A DNA stretch of 64,000 nt from Artemisia argyi (GCA_030686995.1 CM060685.1:127063823-127127822); one strand, 5' to 3'; shown: positions 45,778 to 58,713, counted from the stretch's first letter. A program made the numbers and translations. The notes: generated from the sequence alone by a model not told the origin.

Positions 45778-47722
45778 TGATAAGGATTTATTTGATACTT
45801 TTTTAAGGGGTCATTTAAGCCTAAAATCATGTTTATATGATCAAATATTGCCTCAAATCGTTTCTTTTTGCATTTTAGGTACTTGGGACACAAATTCTGT
45901 AAGAGCTTTTGGACGTTTTTGGGCAAAAAAGTGAAGAAAACAACAAAGTCGCGAAAAACCGTCAGAAGTAAGGCCTGACAACGTCACGTTATACTTTGTG
46001 ACGCCGTCACTTGGAGATTTGGAGCTGGAAGATTTTACACACGTTGCTTCAGAAAACTTTGGAAGATTACAACCTGACGGCCTCAGGAGCATTTCAAGGA
46101 AGGAAGTCACGTTTTAAGTTTGTTACAGACGACTCAGAAAGATTTATGAAGGACGGCGTCAGAAGTTAAAGAGTGACAACGTCAGGGCGGCTACTTGCAC
46201 AAGACGAAACCCTAAACACGGCGGTCTAAAGGCGTCAGGACCTATAACCTGACGCCGTCAGCTTTGTAATTCTATATATATAGTTTTTGATTTTTATTCA
46301 TTAAGTGTGACACTTTTGAAGACAAAACCCTAGACGAATTTTGCAGATGTTGTAAGGCTTTTACAGTCTCTTTTCATCCATGTTTTATTGAAGTTAAGTA
46401 TTCCTTTAATCATTCAATATGTCTATGTGTTGTTTGATTACATGTTTGTCTTTTATTCTCTCTAACATGCTAGCTTAAATTCCTTTGTATTTTGATGGAT
46501 CTAAACACACATCTTGTGTTAGATAGATACTTTGAGTTATTTACTATGTAGCACGCGGAATTTACTAGAGAGTATTTAGAAGATATATGTAAGTGATGTG
46601 TATAAGTTGTATGTGAATGAAACAGTATGAACACGGGGTTTAACCAAACTTTAAGCCTCAATATTATTGATAATAATACGAGTGATCTGAATATCACTAG
46701 GGTTACACCTTGAAGCTTTTGCTATTGATACGTACATAAGTCTAAACCTAGGACTTCCTTTTATAGGACACAAGGAGTCCTTTACAAGATAAGTATAAAC
46801 CTAGAAGAATAGAATATACACAAGATCTTTTTTATATTTTTCTAATACACGGTTTCCTAACAATTATCCTATAAGCAGTGGTAATATTATGTACTAGCAG
46901 TGGTAACGAGTTTCCACTGCTAGTGCATTCTTCAGCAGTGTCTTCTTCCATGCTTAACAGTGGTAACTGTTAGTTATGATTCCCAACATATTTGCTTAGA
47001 TCTAATGAAACCTAGTTATTAATTATTGATGCGTTGTCTATTGTTTAGTTGATTGCTTCACGTTAGGCTAAGAAAACTGTTAATTTCTTTATGTAACTAG
47101 CTTGACATCTTAGAAAACGTAATCGCAGGTGCACTATGGTTTTTCTCGTTGTATTTACTGCATGAGTTGACGTTGATGATCCTATGATAGCTTAATTAAC
47201 TTAAGGTTGTTGGAGAAACTGATATTCATAGAGTTGGGGAATGTTGTATACCCCCATGACTGGTATTAAAGAATACAACGCTTCAACTAAAACAAACGAT
47301 GTGACAATTCAACAATTCAATAAAAGATAACTAGGGAGTAATGAAATCTAAGCAAACACGCTTTTCTCACCATAAGAAGTTCACCACATTTATTTTTCTT
47401 GTTATTTTATTTCTTGTTTTATAAAGTAGTTTTTGGGTTAGTTGCTTAACAATTAATTCCGCCCTTAGCCCCTTACCTCCAAAACTGAGATCTTTAATTT
47501 GCTTTCATAAATATAAAAATACACAAAGAATCATCCTTCATCTTTAGGCTTAATCAACATACACTTCAACCTAACGACACTATTCCCCTAGAGAACGATC
47601 AATCCCCCCAAATTTACCTATACTACACTACAACGATCAGGTACATTGCCTGGAGGATTACAAAACTTCTTGAGATCCCTCGAGAAGTAAAACTCCTTGT
47701 GAGGTTGCAATATCTCGCATCA
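45778..47722. mobile_element. Solo LTR-like element S2 (inverted relative of S1), with nested copia LTR
   Basis: Its reverse complement starts TGATGCGAGATATTGCAACC (47722) and follows S1 to about 45778 (ends TGATAAGG on the + strand). Length without the nested LTR is about 1.47 kb. The flanks (ACGTG and ATTAG) do not form a target duplication, so an end has changed or been lost. It contains gapped TGACG palindromes at 45950-46260. Confidence 0.6.
46517..46988 (-). mobile_element. Solo copia LTR related to the Copia-1 LTR
   Basis: The minus strand starts TGTTGGGAATCATAAC and ends CTATCTAACA. TATAAAAGG (46757-46765), CCTAGG, ATTCCGC and the general order follow the 8461-8936 LTR, but overall it is diverged. 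Its U3 has CACTGCTAGT/ACCACTGCT repeats in place of CTGCTGCT. No matching 5-bp flank was found. Confidence 0.75.
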
Positions 47723-47767
47723 ATTAGATAAACAATTTGAACGAATTAGGGTATGGTAGTGCATTAA

Positions 47768-50700
47768 TGTAACACCCCCAATTCATGGTTGCAGCGGAAT
47801 TCAAACTAGGTGTTACTCGACGGCACAATAGTCACAATAATAGAAAACGAACTCCAATTGAGTCGGTTTAAAAGATTTATCATTCAAATTATATAAATAT
47901 CAGAGATTACAAAATGAGGTCCCAATTGGTTACATGTTTACAAATCACATTAAGTGAGTTTTCGAATGATAATAAAATTTATAGCCCTCTTGAGTATCCG
48001 TGCCCTTCCGTGCCATCCTTGATCGTCATGAACCTGAAATACATGCTTGAGAGGTCAACACAAAGGTTGAGTGATATTCATAGAGTTTGTTAAATGTTTG
48101 AACACAATATGTTGGTAGTGTGAGCTATGGACTCACACCAATGTTTGGAAAACAAAACAGGCAGGCTACGTTATTATACGCCCATAAAATGTATTATACA
48201 CTAAGCTTATGACACCATAACGTTAACGCGTACCAATATCGATCGGCAGATTTATCCCGGTAGGTACTTTGCTAACATACCTAAATCTCAAATATTAATG
48301 CATTTGTTTGAACTTAGTCAATACAAATAGGATTCGTCAATCCCAATAGGCCTATTCACAATATTCGCGCTCACTATTGCTAGTGATTAAATGGTTCATA
48401 ATAAAGGATCTCGGTTTAGCAAGGCTGGTACTTAGTGATAATAAAACAATCAGGCAGCATACAATTTAAAAACATTGTGCTCGGTTAAAAATAGCATGTA
48501 TTCCCCCCAAGGGTTTGTAAAACAATTAAGTAATGGAAAGTGGGGCTATGAACTCACCTTAAGTTGGATGATGTATAATGAGAATGATGGATATGCCGTA
48601 AGAACTTCTACGAGCAACCTAGAATAATTGTTGCAACTTAGGTTTGGAATAATGTCTAAGGAAACATAAACATGCCAATATATATATCTTGCACTTAGTC
48701 CATGATGTGGTATGATGTATAATGTAAGTCTTTGAAAGAAAAGATTTATGAAACATGTATGTTTTATATATCGTTTACTACCGTTCGGGCCGACATAATT
48801 CAGAAGTCATGTTAGTAAGCGTTCGAGGAGCCAGGACACTTTAACTCGTAAATCCACAACTCATCTCGACGGCTTACATAATGAACTCCTCACATGAGGC
48901 TCCCTACTATTGTAGTAGTTGATGAAATATATAGATATAAGTTTTGATCCGAAAGGTTACATGTCCGATATTTGAATAAACTTAGGAAAGTTTATTTGTA
49001 CATGAAGATTGTTATTAGGGGTAGTTTCATAAGTCTTGTATGACCATTTTCTCTTTGTAATATCTCATGGTTCCTTTTTAAGTGAAGTAGATTCAAATTG
49101 CTTGTTCAAGTTCTCGCCAATTCCTTGTTTCATGTTTTCGCCTAAGTAAGCTTGTATGGTCATTTCGTCATGGCCTAGCTATGACCTTTGGTCCTTGTTC
49201 CAAGGTCATGAGACTCAACCTTGGCTCTAGCCATGGTTGTGGTCTTGATTCTAGGTCATAAGACCCCTTTGGTCTTCATAAACCATAACCTATATGTAAT
49301 GACTTTGGTCTAAAAATTGGCTGTTTAGAATTTGAAGAAATTATCACTCGGAAAGCGTTTTCAGGGCTCGAGCTTCTTTGTCCCTGAACGAAAACGTCGT
49401 TCTGGACAACTTTCGTGTTTTAACTTTTTGATGAATCGGACCAGAAGTATGACTTTCAAAAAGTCAGAATGCAAAACAGTGTGGTTTAGGCAGTTTTGCC
49501 GGAAATCTTTGGTAACTTCAAATGGGCGTAACTTTTGACTCGTATACTCGTTTTAGGTGGTTCAAATTGCTATGGTTTCCTTGTTAAGTCCTCTAATGTA
49601 ATATGTAATGATCCAACATCATATTTTTACCATTTTGATCAGGTCTTTCCAAGAAAATCACTAGTTTACTTGTTTTAATAACTTGTTTTAACAATCAATA
49701 ACAATAACTTGTTTTGCTCACTTTTATACATCATGGACATAACTACAAGACATAATATAGCAAGAATAATATGTAAATAACATGAACATGATTATTCAAC
49801 AAGAAGCAAGCTAGGGTTTGGCTTATAACTTTTGGCTTTCAAACAAGAAAGGAAGTTAACATGTAAGGATAGGACTTTGATAGACTTGCTTCAACCCACT
49901 TCACTTCATGCAATCTTTCTACTCTTGTAATCTTGAAAGATGGATGATGAAGGTTGAGGTGACTTGAGTGGATTCAAACTCAAGAGAAATCACCAAGTAT
50001 ATGAGGTTATGGAAGTGTTTGATGAATGAAAACCTAACTAGAGTTTCTACCTTGAACTTGCTCTTGAATCTTGCATGAAACTTGGAAGAGAATGAGCTAA
50101 GGATGAGAGAATGGTGTGTGTGAGTGTGGCGTATAAAATGAGGGGATGAGGGCTTTTATGGGAGCTTGAGGAGGTTACAACATTGACTTGTCAACACTTG
50201 GTGAGCAAGTGTTAACACATGTAATCATCCTAGCTTACTTAGCATAAGATCAAGACACCTAGTGTGAATCCCCCCCCCCTAGTGGCGGTTCACAAGCTTG
50301 GGGAGGAAGGGTTGGACTTTGGTTGATATTATCCTAGCTTATGTAGTAAGTTTTGACTCCGTAAAATGCAAACCGTAAGTTGTTACGTCACAAAACGTAA
50401 AACCGGGTATCGTAAAAATACGAAACTTGGAGGAATGATTAAACTTGTCAAAATACTCCATAATAAAATATAAAATGAGTGGTAGGTTCCATTTGGGTGG
50501 TAAAACCCTGCTAAAAACCGGAAACACGGGTCTAAAACGCGTAATACGTAAAACGTACGAATATTGCGTAAAATTGAGAAAAGTAAAATGTTACTTTTCT
50601 AATAGGATATAAATGATTTAAAATGACTTATAATGTCTAGACTGGGCTCAGTCTAGTGTCGGTTGGTATTAAATGTCTTTTAGACATCAAACCGTAAGCC

Positions 50701-51239
50701 TAAAAATCACGGAATGACTTATAAAATCAATGGATGATTTTTGGTCAAAGGAGGAGGGAAAAATATGTTGACTTTTTCTAATAAGTTGAAAACTCAAATC
50801 GTATTAGAAACGTGGTGCAGGTATAGGCTAAGGTTACGGCTGAGTAAAAACGCTTAAAAACTGAAAATTCCAGTTTTTCACGGCCGAGGCTTATTTTGGT
50901 CATGTTTTTCTCAGTCATGATTTATTCTCAAATAAATCATGAGTGTGTCAAACATTTTTCTGATACGAGGAAAATTAACGCGGTCGAGTTTCGTTGTGTG
51001 TAGAATTTTTGAATGACGTTTTACCCTAAAACGTGTAATTCCGTGTAATTCCTTATTAACTTTCACGAAAATGAGCTTATGAATGTCAAACTTTTAATTT
51101 GTCATGGAAATGATTTATCACTCGAGGCCAAGAAATAAAAAGCAAATTTTGGGAAAATTTTCGGGAAAAACGAATAGTAAAAGTGAATAGTGAAATTTTT
51201 CCGGGAATAGTAATTAACCTGAAATTGTGAATTGTTACA
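47768..51239 (-). mobile_element. Solo LTR of the Gypsy-A family
   Basis: At 3,472 bases it has the same ends as 21850-25258 and a perfect 5-bp target duplication ATTAA (47763-47767, 51240-51244). No internal region on either side, so it arose by LTR-LTR recombination. Orientation is taken from Gypsy-A. Confidence 0.92.
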
Positions 51240-51244
51240 ATTAA

Positions 51245-51794
51245 TGAGATCACTTGATATGTTGCCCAAGGAGAGCTTCGCTTACTTTTAACAAGATTCG
51301 TAATTAACATTGGAGGATGTTATTTTGAATTGTCGTAATGAGGTAGATATGGTCATTTTGTAGTGATGATCATGATTAAGAAAAAATTGACGGGTTCGAT
51401 GTATATGTCAAGTTGCTTCTGTGAGTTTTTCTTGATCTTCACGAAGAGGCTTCAGTTTATATCTTCTAATACTCCGTATTCTATAGTACGTGATCGTCAC
51501 ATTTATTTTTAGTTCAGCACTATACAAGGTGATGATCAGTCATGTGTTAATGAGTGTCGATTGTTACATTAGCTTTTGATAGTCATATATGTCTCAATTG
51601 TAATATAGTTTAGTTTTAGAGATGTTTAAATATAATGTAAATCAAAATGAATGGGTTGAACTTGCAAAAAGGTATAAATCAATTGGAAAATTTGGAATGA
51701 ATATTCTGAGTGACACTAATACATATAGATATTATATGACATTAATACATAGACTATAGTTTTGTTTAGTTCTTCGACTTGATTGAGCCCCTTC
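51245..51794. other. AT-rich stretch, nothing recognised
   Basis: No ORF, inverted ends or known motif was seen between the solo LTR and the next repeat. Confidence 0.5.
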
Positions 51795-52170
51795 ACTTGT
51801 TAATGTACGTATGCAATCAAACGAATGTGATTCTTAGAATCTTTAAAGCTTTAAAACTTGATGTTATTAATTACCAAAAGTTTAAAGATGGGATTTGATG
51901 GTGGTGGTTGTGTCGTGGTAGAGGGTGGTGGTATTGGTTGTGTGGTGGTAAAGGGGGTGATGTTCTTGATAATTATTTAAAATTAAATATAGGGTATTGA
52001 AAAAATGGTCCCTGAAATAGCCCAAATACGCAAGGCTCACACCGAGACGATTTTTGTTGCGAAAAAGACATTAATGTTTCCTTTTTTTGCAAAACTGCCA
52101 CTGAAAGCTAACTTTCGTTATTTTTCTCGTTAAATGCAGTTAAATGACTAATATACCTTCGTCTTCTTCC
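51795..52170. repeat. Foldback-type repeat, copy 2 (halves rearranged)
   Basis: 51795-51958 is the inverted CCACCACCAC/AAAGCTTTAAA arm of copy 1. 51993-52170 is the direct TTGAAAAAATGGTCC...CTTTCGTTATTTTTCTCG half. Compared with 45222-45620, one half is flipped. Confidence 0.55.
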
Positions 52171-52352
52171 CCATTTGAATTTCTTTTGAATTTATATTTA
52201 AATTTAATACAACAACAAGAACATCAAAAACAAAAACTCAGAAATGCCAAAAATTAATTGTGTGATCATCTAAAATCAAAGGTAACACATTTATGAAATC
52301 CTTTATATTTAATAAAAATTATCACTAAACCAGTAGAACGGAAATTATTGTA

Positions 52353-52638
52353 AATTGCAAAAATCGTCCCTAAAGTTTGACCAATTTGCATGTTTCGTTC
52401 TACAAATTTCGAAACTGCAAGGATCGTCCCTAAAGTTTCGCCCGTGTGCATGTGTCGTCCCTAAAGTTTGGTCCGTGTGCATGTATCGTCCCTAAAGTTT
52501 GACCAATTTGGGACGATATATGCCCCAAAAGGACGATATTTGCCCCAAAAGTTTGCCACAGGGACGATTTTTGCAGTTTCAACAGTTCTGGGACGAAACA
52601 TGCAAATTGACCAAAGTTTAGGGACGATTTTTGCAATT
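52353..52638. mobile_element. Foldback MITE with long inverted ends
   Basis: AATTGCAAAAATCGTCCCTA at the left and its complement at the right continue imperfectly for about 45 bases (GTTTGACCAATTTGCATGTT). The interior repeats CGTCCCTAAAGTTTG four times. Target duplication was not clear. Confidence 0.65.
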
Positions 52639-53539
52639 CCCTCTTATAACCACAAAAATTATCACCCAAAGTTTATGTTCTATATGTATCTCTGTATGTC
52701 TCAAATTGTTTGTCTCGGGTTCTAATAAATTAATTTTTAACCACAAAAGTCCAAAAAAGGCGTTCTTCATGTTAATGTTTTTTTTGAACTTACATTAATA
52801 TTCTATTGTATAAGAGAATTATTTTGGGGACGGATCACTTATTTGGTTTGAAAAAGGTTACACTCGTCTGTATAATAATAAGTTTTGATTTGAAAAAGGT
52901 TACACTCTTGTCTGTATAATAAGTTTTGATTTGAAATGATCTGCAGTTCCTGTCCAATTAAGTACATTCTTTTACTTAAATAAATCTAATAGTAGTTGTA
53001 TTTAAGTTTCAATTAAAATTCTCTTATATACATTCTGTTACGCGGCGTTTGCTGTCGTTTTGACATCAGGTGACGTCGACTCAGGAGGATACAAGTGATG
53101 TAAGCAAAATAACTTTCAAAACATTTAAAAGAGATACAAAAGTGGTTGTAGAACAAAACACCTGATCCGATCTATAACAAAATTACTGTATAACACAAAC
53201 CCTTTATTTTATCTGTTGTCTAATTTCCACCCATACGGCTTGTGAAGTCTACACGATAGTTTAACCACACATGTTCTTGCTTACTCTTAATTCTAGACAT
53301 ATAGACCACTGGGAGTTGATACCAACTAGTGCTACAGTGAGATACCAAAATAGGCTGTATATGAGTTGATAATTTTTGTTGTTATGAAAATATGAAATTC
53401 TTTTAATGAAAATGATTTTTTTGAGTGTCAAAAATTTGGGTTTCATCTTGATATTCTTGATAATTGTTTAAAATTAACTATAAATTTAATAGAAATGTAA
53501 TAGAAAATTAAAAAGGAAGATGATGAATAGTATTTTGGA

Positions 53540-53697
53540 AGTTAAGTCTTCATTTGCAAATTTAACCATTGAAACGAGTGAAATGACGATAATACCCTCA
53601 GTGACGAGACATTTAACAAGAAAAATAAAGAAAGTTAGCTCCCAGTGGCTGTTTTGCAAAAAAATGAAACATTAAGGACCATTTTTGCAATTTACCC
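53540..53697 (-). repeat. Foldback-type repeat, copy 3 (inverted)
   Basis: The reverse complement starts GGTAAATTGCAAAAATGGTCC and continues GCAAAACAGCCACTGGGAGC and TTAACTTTC-like sequence, pairing with 51993-52170 to enclose about 1.7 kb that includes the foldback MITE. Confidence 0.6.
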
Positions 53698-54095
53698 AAT
53701 CTATACTCCTTTATAAAGGGTTTAAGACATTCTAAACATAGTAGTCTTAAAATTTTGAAGACCAAAAACATTTCTATAAAAAGGAATTTACTTTTGCTAA
53801 GCATAAAAATTCAACATACATATAATTAATGTTTTAAATTCTTATACTTCTAACATCCTCCAATATTGATTGATCCCATTCAAACCATATGAAGACTTGT
53901 AACAGCCCATTAAAATCGAGTCACGCCCAAACCTTAAGTATGCATACTGCATATAAGTCTATCACATAAAAAACACATACCAGTACACAACCCACTGACA
54001 GATTCTGCCTCGGCTCACTTACGTTCGCCACCACAAGACCCCTCCACCACCGGACCTCTGAAAAACATTTGCTCGCCACAAAAATAGTCACTGTG

Positions 54096-54129
54096 TATCT
54101 GCCGCCGCATTGCGCGGGTACCCTTCTAG
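54096..54129 (+). mobile_element. Probable Helitron 3' terminus
   Basis: GCCGCCGCATTGCGCGGG can form a bulged GC hairpin, followed by TACCCTTCTAG and a T, the CTRR|T arrangement. The 5' TC end was not located; nothing upstream resembles Rep/helicase. Confidence 0.5.
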
Positions 54130-54387
54130 TAATATATTACGGAGTATTATTTTCAGATATGTTTAAGTTCAGGTAGCTTAGCCAGTCACTTGAAAAATGG
54201 GCTTTACTCGTATACGCTCGGTTGTATGCCTCATGATAGCTAGAGCTTTGGGTCTTCTCAGATAGGTTTAGTTCTTAAGGACTCGTATAACTTAAATTTA
54301 AACCCTTGAAGGACTATCCAGCTTTGTATTTTTGATTGCAAACATATATAGTATTATATGACAAAAATATCAAGACATAGAATGAAC

Positions 54388-54850
54388 CAAGGTTTTCAAG
54401 ATCGGGATCCTATCTAGGATCGTTTTCGTTTTTGCAAGATCGTGATCGTAAGATCGGATCGGGATCCTAAGATCCTACTATGATGCTATTTTTTAATGAT
54501 CTTTGTAATATTATCCAAATCTACAAATTATAATATATTATAAACATGAAATTATATGAATATTTTATGAAAATGTTGTCTTAAATTGTAAATATGGAAT
54601 GTTTAAAAAGAATTTCATGTTGTTTTTTAAATTATATAAAAATATAAACAATAAATTTGTAGGTTTTTAGTTTGCGGTTCGAGAAAAGTAAGATCGGATC
54701 GGATTAGATCTTAAGATCCTATGGTTAAGATCGGGATCCTATAAGATCTTAAGCTTTCAAAGATCCTATGTAAGATCCGGATCGTTTTTGCTATGCAGGA
54801 TCGTAAAATCGTAAAATCCTAAGATGAGGATCGGGATCCTGACAACCATG
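54388..54850. mobile_element. hAT-like MITE rich in GATC repeats
   Basis: The ends CAAGGTTTTCAAGATCGGGA and the complement of GGATCCTGACAACCATG are imperfect inverted repeats. The 8-bp flanks GAATGAAC (54380-54387) and GAACGAAC (54851-54858) differ at one base. The interior is built from AAGATCGGGATCCT-like repeats. 463 bp. Confidence 0.8.
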
Positions 54851-54865
54851 GAACGAACAATTATA

Positions 54866-55491
54866 CACTAAAACCTCTATAAATTAATAGTGTTGGGACC
54901 GGGATATTTTATTAATTTAGCGAGATATTATTATATCGATAAATTAATAATTTATTATTTAAAGAGGTTTTACGTATGACCATTAAATTTTTAAGTTTAA
55001 TAAACTAGCTATTTATAATGTATACTCATTAGAACGAAAAATAAATTTGAAAAACAAGTTACAGTTAACATTTTATGAATTCACACATTCACACTTTATG
55101 AAAATAAAGTTAACACTTTTGTTGCAATACGAGAAGACATCGCACCAAATCTTTAGAACAATAAAGATATTCTAAGATAAACTCAATATACATTTGAAGT
55201 TCAACAAAAAAACAAATGACTATTGATTCATTTTTTACTAAACAATCTTAGGATTTTGAAGTGTATCACACACACACACACATATATATACATAATAGAA
55301 TTTTTAGTAATTATTAATTTATAATTTCGTTGAGACTAATATATATACACTGGATTTTCAAAAAAATTATTATCTTATTATTTTATCGATTGTGGTCCAA
55401 ATTTGTACCGGTCCCAAGGTGAGACTGGACAAATTATTAATTTTATCGAGGTTATTAATTTACCGAGTATTAATTTATAGAGGTTTTACTG
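54866..55491. mobile_element. Emigrant-like (pogo) MITE
   Basis: The ends CACTAAAACCTCTATAAATT and, inverted, CAGTAAAACCTCTATAAATT match the terminal sequence I recall for Arabidopsis Emigrant/Lemi1 pogo elements. A TA dinucleotide flanks both sides. 626 bp, no transposase. Contains a CA/TA microsatellite at about 55266-55290. Confidence 0.85.
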
Positions 55492-56317
55492 TACATAAAT
55501 AGTCTTCAGTAAGTTAGTTCATTTTCATTTTGGACTTAAAATTTTGTTATGTTGCTGAATATTTTATAATTTAAATTATACGACTGCTATTTCAAAGGCT
55601 GTAACTTGAGTTATACTTATGATTTATGAATTGGTTGATTTGGGTAATTTCTATCTCTGACGGGTTTTCTTGTAATACCTTCACTTATTTTCAAAAGAAA
55701 AACATCAAACCCAAACAACACCATCTAGAAAACCCCTTTCTCTTGTTTATTCATCATTATCGTTACCCAAAAGATGCATCCTATTAGCAAAAATGCAGTG
55801 GCAGCTTCATCACCAATGACATTGCCATTATTAGGGACAATGGTTAATGTCATAACTCGTAACTTTACTCATCCGACTAGCCAATTGTTGACTAAAACCC
55901 TCTGATATGATATCTTCTCCCTTATCCAACAAATCAAATTGACCAATATTCAGATTACCCATTCTTATAACAACTACCATACCAATATTGCACTTAAACC
56001 TTTTAGATAACTAAAGCTAGAAAAATCATCCCAGCTCTACTCACACGACATTGTACAAGAGTAGTTCATAGGACTGTTTGGATCAATGCGCATACTTACA
56101 AACCACAAGGGCCTAAAACTGACCCAACCAACACCAATACTTTATTTTTACACTTTCAGTCCATCTTAAATTAGATAACATAAGTTATTCCAAAAGGGGT
56201 CATTGTTGCATTAGAAGTCTAGAAAACATAATTATTACAGCAATAATAGTTACTCTAATATGTTTCGCCAAATCCAGTCAACTAAAACCTCTTACACATT
56301 AGAAGGCAAATTTCATG
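55492..56317. other. Region 3' of the YqgF-like gene
   Basis: No complete gene. A short + strand frame from ATG 55772 to a stop near 55900 (43 codons, MHPISKNAVAASSPMTLP...) is unrecognised and may be chance. The part next to 56317 should contain the 3' UTR and polyadenylation region of the minus-strand gene. Confidence 0.4.
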
Positions 56318-57687
56318 TCATGTTTCAATTTTCGGAAGACGAAGGGCATACCTTTGTGAATCGTTCAGATAATCCTGCAATAAACCAACAAATGGATTAT
56401 GAATTCCAATTTTAGATCAAAGCTGTATAATTCTCATCCGCTTAAACAAGCAAAACCTTATAAACCTTTTTTTTACACTCATGTTTTTTGTTACTTTTTA
56501 CATATGAGTTCTATAGCAAAAAAATGGATATAATACCTGCAACAACACAGCAGCATCAGCTTTTCCATTTATTTTTACAAAATCGTGGTCCAAAGCGAAA
56601 GGCTCCAACAAACAGTCTACACGCTGTACCAATATTAGCACAACAATCATTTATTAACGCAATATTAACTTAAGCAACAAAGCTACATAAAAGGGTGTGT
56701 ATATTTTGATACTTAATTCGTAATACAAAAGTGTGCACAAAAGAGCATATCTACATAAACAAAAAAGTACACACCCTTGATTTTTCGCGCTCTGGAAAAT
56801 AGCCATACTTAACCCCTTCAAGTATTCTCGTCTTGTTAAGATCATCAACAAACGTTTGCACTAGGGTAACCTAACAGGAATGAAAAAAATAAATAAAACA
56901 ATGGGATTATAATGCCAAAAGGGAATACAATAAACTGAAATTGCATACTGAAATGTAAACTTTACATCTGTTTTGTACTCTGGTATTTCTGGTGGCTGTC
57001 CAACAATTAAGCCCTCCACCTTCCATTCTGTCACCTGTCCAATGAAAAAGAGGTCGAACATTCAGTTCAAAAGAACATGATTCCACTTCAAGGGTAATGC
57101 TACTTGGTTTTGAACATTTGATAAAGAAGAAATATAAAGCTGCAATTGAGGGTTCATGAATCTGGGAAAAAATTTACAGTGAAAAAGTAGAAATTGGCAA
57201 ACTAACCAGACGTCGCAGCTCAGAAGCTATCTGATGGATATTGTTTTCTTTTTTCTCCACACACCTGCATACACAATAAGCAACATTATAATCTCATGGC
57301 TCATGCATAATGCAAACAAGTATGAATCGTAGATTAAGTAAATTGACATTATAACATACAAAAAGAAAAGGCCGATGATCCCAACCCAATATAAGAGATT
57401 TAAATATACTTTGAGAGGACAAAGGAAAAAGTTGCAATTAACTTTTGTTTCTGCCACCATATATCATAACGAGTCACATTAGATTTTTAATAACAAGGAA
57501 AAAGTCAACTAATATCATAAAATTTTATGTGCAATTCATACCAATACGGGTAAGCACGTTCAAAGGTTAAATCTCCAACCGCCACGCCAACATATCTAGC
57601 CCGAACATCAAGACCGACAAATATCCCTGGTTTGGTAGAATTCACCACCTCATGGAATAAGTCGAATGAGCATCTGAAGAACTTCAT
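56318..57687 (-). CDS. YqgF/RuvX-like protein (putative pre-16S rRNA nuclease family), six exons
   Basis: Exons on the minus strand are 57687-57542, 57264-57207, 57034-56966, 56870-56775, 56623-56537 and 56374-56318; all five introns are GT-AG and keep frame, giving 170 residues, the usual family size. The RNase H-like fold motifs are present: FVGLDVRARYVGVAVGD (residues 23-39, first catalytic Asp at 27), VEGLIVGQPP (strand plus loop), and FVDDLNKTRILEGVKYGYF. A Glu at the position of the family's WDE motif (here FPE) and ADAAVLLQDYL (last catalytic Asp) follow. Differences are Arg for Gly after GLDV and Pro for Asp in WDE. Bacterial members process 16S rRNA 5' ends; plant members are probably organelle-targeted, but the N-terminus here has no clear transit peptide. 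It is the only apparently intact host gene in the window. The start ATG (57687) opens MKFF, typical for plant members. Exon borders were inferred by eye. Confidence 0.78.
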
Positions 57688-58088
57688 CTATCAATACATT
57701 AATAAGAAATTAGTACATAACATGCAACATTTCCTATAAATATGATTGTAATGTAAACCCACACAATTACTTAAGAATTACGTAATTTGGGAGTAGTTTT
57801 TCAAGCTCTTAGAATATCTAATAATAAAAATAACTTAAAAAAATAGGGCACGATTTATTAATTATAATTTTGAAGAATGTAGAAAAACGCAAAACAAAAC
57901 AAACAAACTCAGTAAGAAAGATCCAAGATGAGAATTTATAAACATTTCTTGGACTGTCCATCACGAATGAAGCAATCAAAAATCAATTCAGTTTAGATGA
58001 GATGGATAATGCGAAAGGCAGTTTATTTAAGGGTGTAGGTATTTAAAAAGCAATGTACTTTCTCCAAAGTACCGTTTTGGTACGTGAA

Positions 58089-58250
58089 CTAAAAAGTGTT
58101 CCCTTCGATAGTTCGATGATATAAACTTTAAACAAGTGTTACAATATTCACATTTATGTGACGTGTCACATTTTGGAGTATGACACGTCACCCAAACGTG
58201 CATATGAACGCTTTTTGAAAGTATGTAACATTTAAGGGAACACTTCTTAG
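58089..58250. mobile_element. Small TIR element upstream of the YqgF-like gene
   Basis: CTAAAAAGTGTTCCCTT and the complement of AAGGGAACACTTCTTAG are 17-base inverted ends with one mismatch. Inside, GTGACGTGTCA (58158-58168) and TGACACGTCAC (58181-58191) form an inverted pair of ACGTG-core (bZIP/ABRE-like) sites. It lies about 400 bp upstream of the gene's ATG and so could affect its promoter. Confidence 0.6.
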
Positions 58251-58497
58251 AGCGTTGGGCCTACGTGGTTGTGCATTGGGTGGCGTTATGGTACCGGCCC
58301 CCAATAAATTTCAACGCCATTCGGTTCCAAGTTGATGTGGCAACGTGCAGCAAAACGGGATTTTTTTTCCCCGTTTTTGGTGGGTATGTGAGTATGTTGA
58401 CAGTGTGTGTGTTGCAGCTGCAGGTGTGTGGGTTGCCAAAGAAAGAAGGTGCAAATTTAGTCCCTATGGAAATTTGCAGTTAGTTTAGTCCCTGTGG

Positions 58498-58499
<2 letters not shown>

Positions 58500-58528
<29 letters not shown>
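58500..58528 (+). repeat. Poly-T tract
   Basis: A run of 29 T followed by T-rich sequence to about 58560. It could be the poly-A end of a minus-strand retroposon, but no body was recognised. Confidence 0.7.
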
Positions 58529-58713
58529 CTTTTTATTTTTTTTTTATTTATTTATTTTTTTTATCATTTGAGTTGCAAAAGTTAAACAAAAAAGAAGTTT
58601 GTTAAATATAACTTGTAATTAAAATGTTATTTTATATTTTAATTTGATAATTGAAAATAGTTTGTTTAAATAAATGAAAAAGAAAAAAAATGGTTTACAT
58701 ATTAATTCTTAAG

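Noticed and set aside
53897..54095. LTR start (TGTAACAGCCC) of another gypsy element
   Set aside because: Only the first bases look LTR-like; no matching end, primer site or second copy was found in the window.
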